Shown here piece by piece: positions 63,764 to 64,000 of a stretch of DNA of 64,000 nucleotides; within the stretch, counting starts at the first letter, position 1, and every line of letters begins with the position of its first letter. Position numbers and translations under genes: made by a program. The notes under the pieces are model-generated. The model did not search any database, was not told the origin of the DNA, and saw only the letters and a program-made list of their open reading frames with translations. Origin of the DNA: Oceanobacter mangrovi (GTDB lineage Bacteria; Pseudomonadota; Gammaproteobacteria; Pseudomonadales; Oceanobacteraceae); the NCBI RefSeq assembly GCF_019740315.1, contig NZ_JAHXZR010000003.1:434001-498000 (forward strand), given 5' to 3'.

Positions 63764-64000
63764 GTGAGCATCCTGGATAACGATATCGATAAACAAATTC
63801 AGCAGCACCAGCAGAAAATTCTGGAACTGGAGCAACTGAAAAAAGACCACGAAAAGAAGCTGGAAGGTCTGCAGGAGTTTGATAACGAAATCAAACGTCT
63901 TTGTACCGAAAGCGCCGTTAGCGAAGAAGAGTTATATGCTTCTCGTGCCGAGCAGATTGAAAGCTGGATTACCAGCATGGCAAAACAGGACGTTCCTGCA
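63764..64000 (+). CDS. H-NS/MvaT-like coiled-coil protein, 3' end cut by window edge
   Basis: An open frame of 79 codons runs from GTG 63764 (GAGG 5 nt upstream) to the window end. The visible part (SILDNDIDKQIQQHQQKILELEQLKKDHEKKLEGLQEFDNEIKRL) is a charged coiled coil of the sort that forms the dimerisation region of H-NS or MvaT proteins. SEEELYASRAEQIESWITSM follows. The DNA-binding end lies outside the window, so the family is a guess from size, composition and the AT-rich promoter. Confidence 0.5.
   Translation, partial: MSILDNDIDKQIQQHQQKILELEQLKKDHEKKLEGLQEFDNEIKRLCTESAVSEEELYASRAEQIESWITSMAKQDVPA

Overview
The window looks like chromosomal DNA from a marine-type gammaproteobacterium, probably near the Oceanospirillales/Pseudomonadales. 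The grounds are protein resemblance (Lrp, RutR, XanP, FeoAB, Gcd and RarD all close to gamma-proteobacterial forms), a moderately GC-rich base composition, and REP-like repeats of the TGTAGGAGGGAATTTATTCCC kind between genes. The species cannot be named from the sequence alone. I found no tRNA, rRNA, insertion sequence, prophage or CRISPR array.

Layout. 1-2720: the end of a probable polyketide-type locus (LnmK-like protein plus methylmalonyl-CoA mutase). 2721-5600: AT-rich accessory stretch with three small membrane or secreted proteins and a seven-copy 82-bp tandem array. 5597-19429: core of a purine catabolic island (8-oxoguanine deaminase and a BMP-type nucleoside/purine ABC transporter on the minus strand; xdhABC-uraD-uraH-guaD-puuD on the plus strand). 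19568-25956: a Kelch-type lipoprotein, a MocR regulator with a divergent DJ-1 protein, and a two-component pair. 25987-33038: purine island continued (RutR-like regulator, XanP-like permease, allantoicase, allantoinase, ureidoglycolate lyase, with pip and a HutZ-like gene between them). 33259-36160: a degenerate J-domain/TPR protein paired with a DUF1266 protein. 36328-38586: 2OG-Fe(II) oxygenase and the BMP binding protein of the transporter. 39104-45948: DUF2750, a cupin, a trimethylamine monooxygenase-like FMO, quinoprotein glucose dehydrogenase, OhrR-like regulator and glutathione peroxidase. 45985-51155: MarR/siderophore-interacting protein pair, a gate-domain membrane protein, RarD, TetR and Lrp. 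51536-54809: a three-gene operon of retropepsin-like lipoprotein, inactive transglutaminase membrane protein and RimK-like ligase. 55130-56792: tartronate semialdehyde reductase and hydroxypyruvate isomerase. 56793-64000: DUF1289, cold-shock protein, rRNA methyltransferase-like protein, BASS transporter, flavin reductase, feoAB with a Fur box, and the start of an H-NS/MvaT-like gene.

How the genes fit together. Guanine goes to xanthine (GuaD), then urate (XdhABC); 8-oxoguanine enters directly as urate. PuuD, UraH and UraD turn urate into (S)-allantoin. PuuE, allantoicase and AllA take it to glyoxylate and urea. GlxR and Hyi at 55-57 kb belong to glyoxylate assimilation, but glyoxylate carboligase and urease are not in the window. 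Seven copies of a TGACCNNNNGGTCA-like palindrome lie in exactly four intergenic regions, all of them before purine genes: transporter/xdhA, xanP, puuE/allA and the BMP gene. A RutR-family TetR protein is encoded in the middle of the set. I infer one local regulator controlling four promoter regions over about 28 kb. The least explained loci are the protease/transglutaminase/ligase operon, the J-like/TPR-DUF1266 pair, the 82-bp array and the terminator-ended intergenic region near 49.7-50.0 kb.
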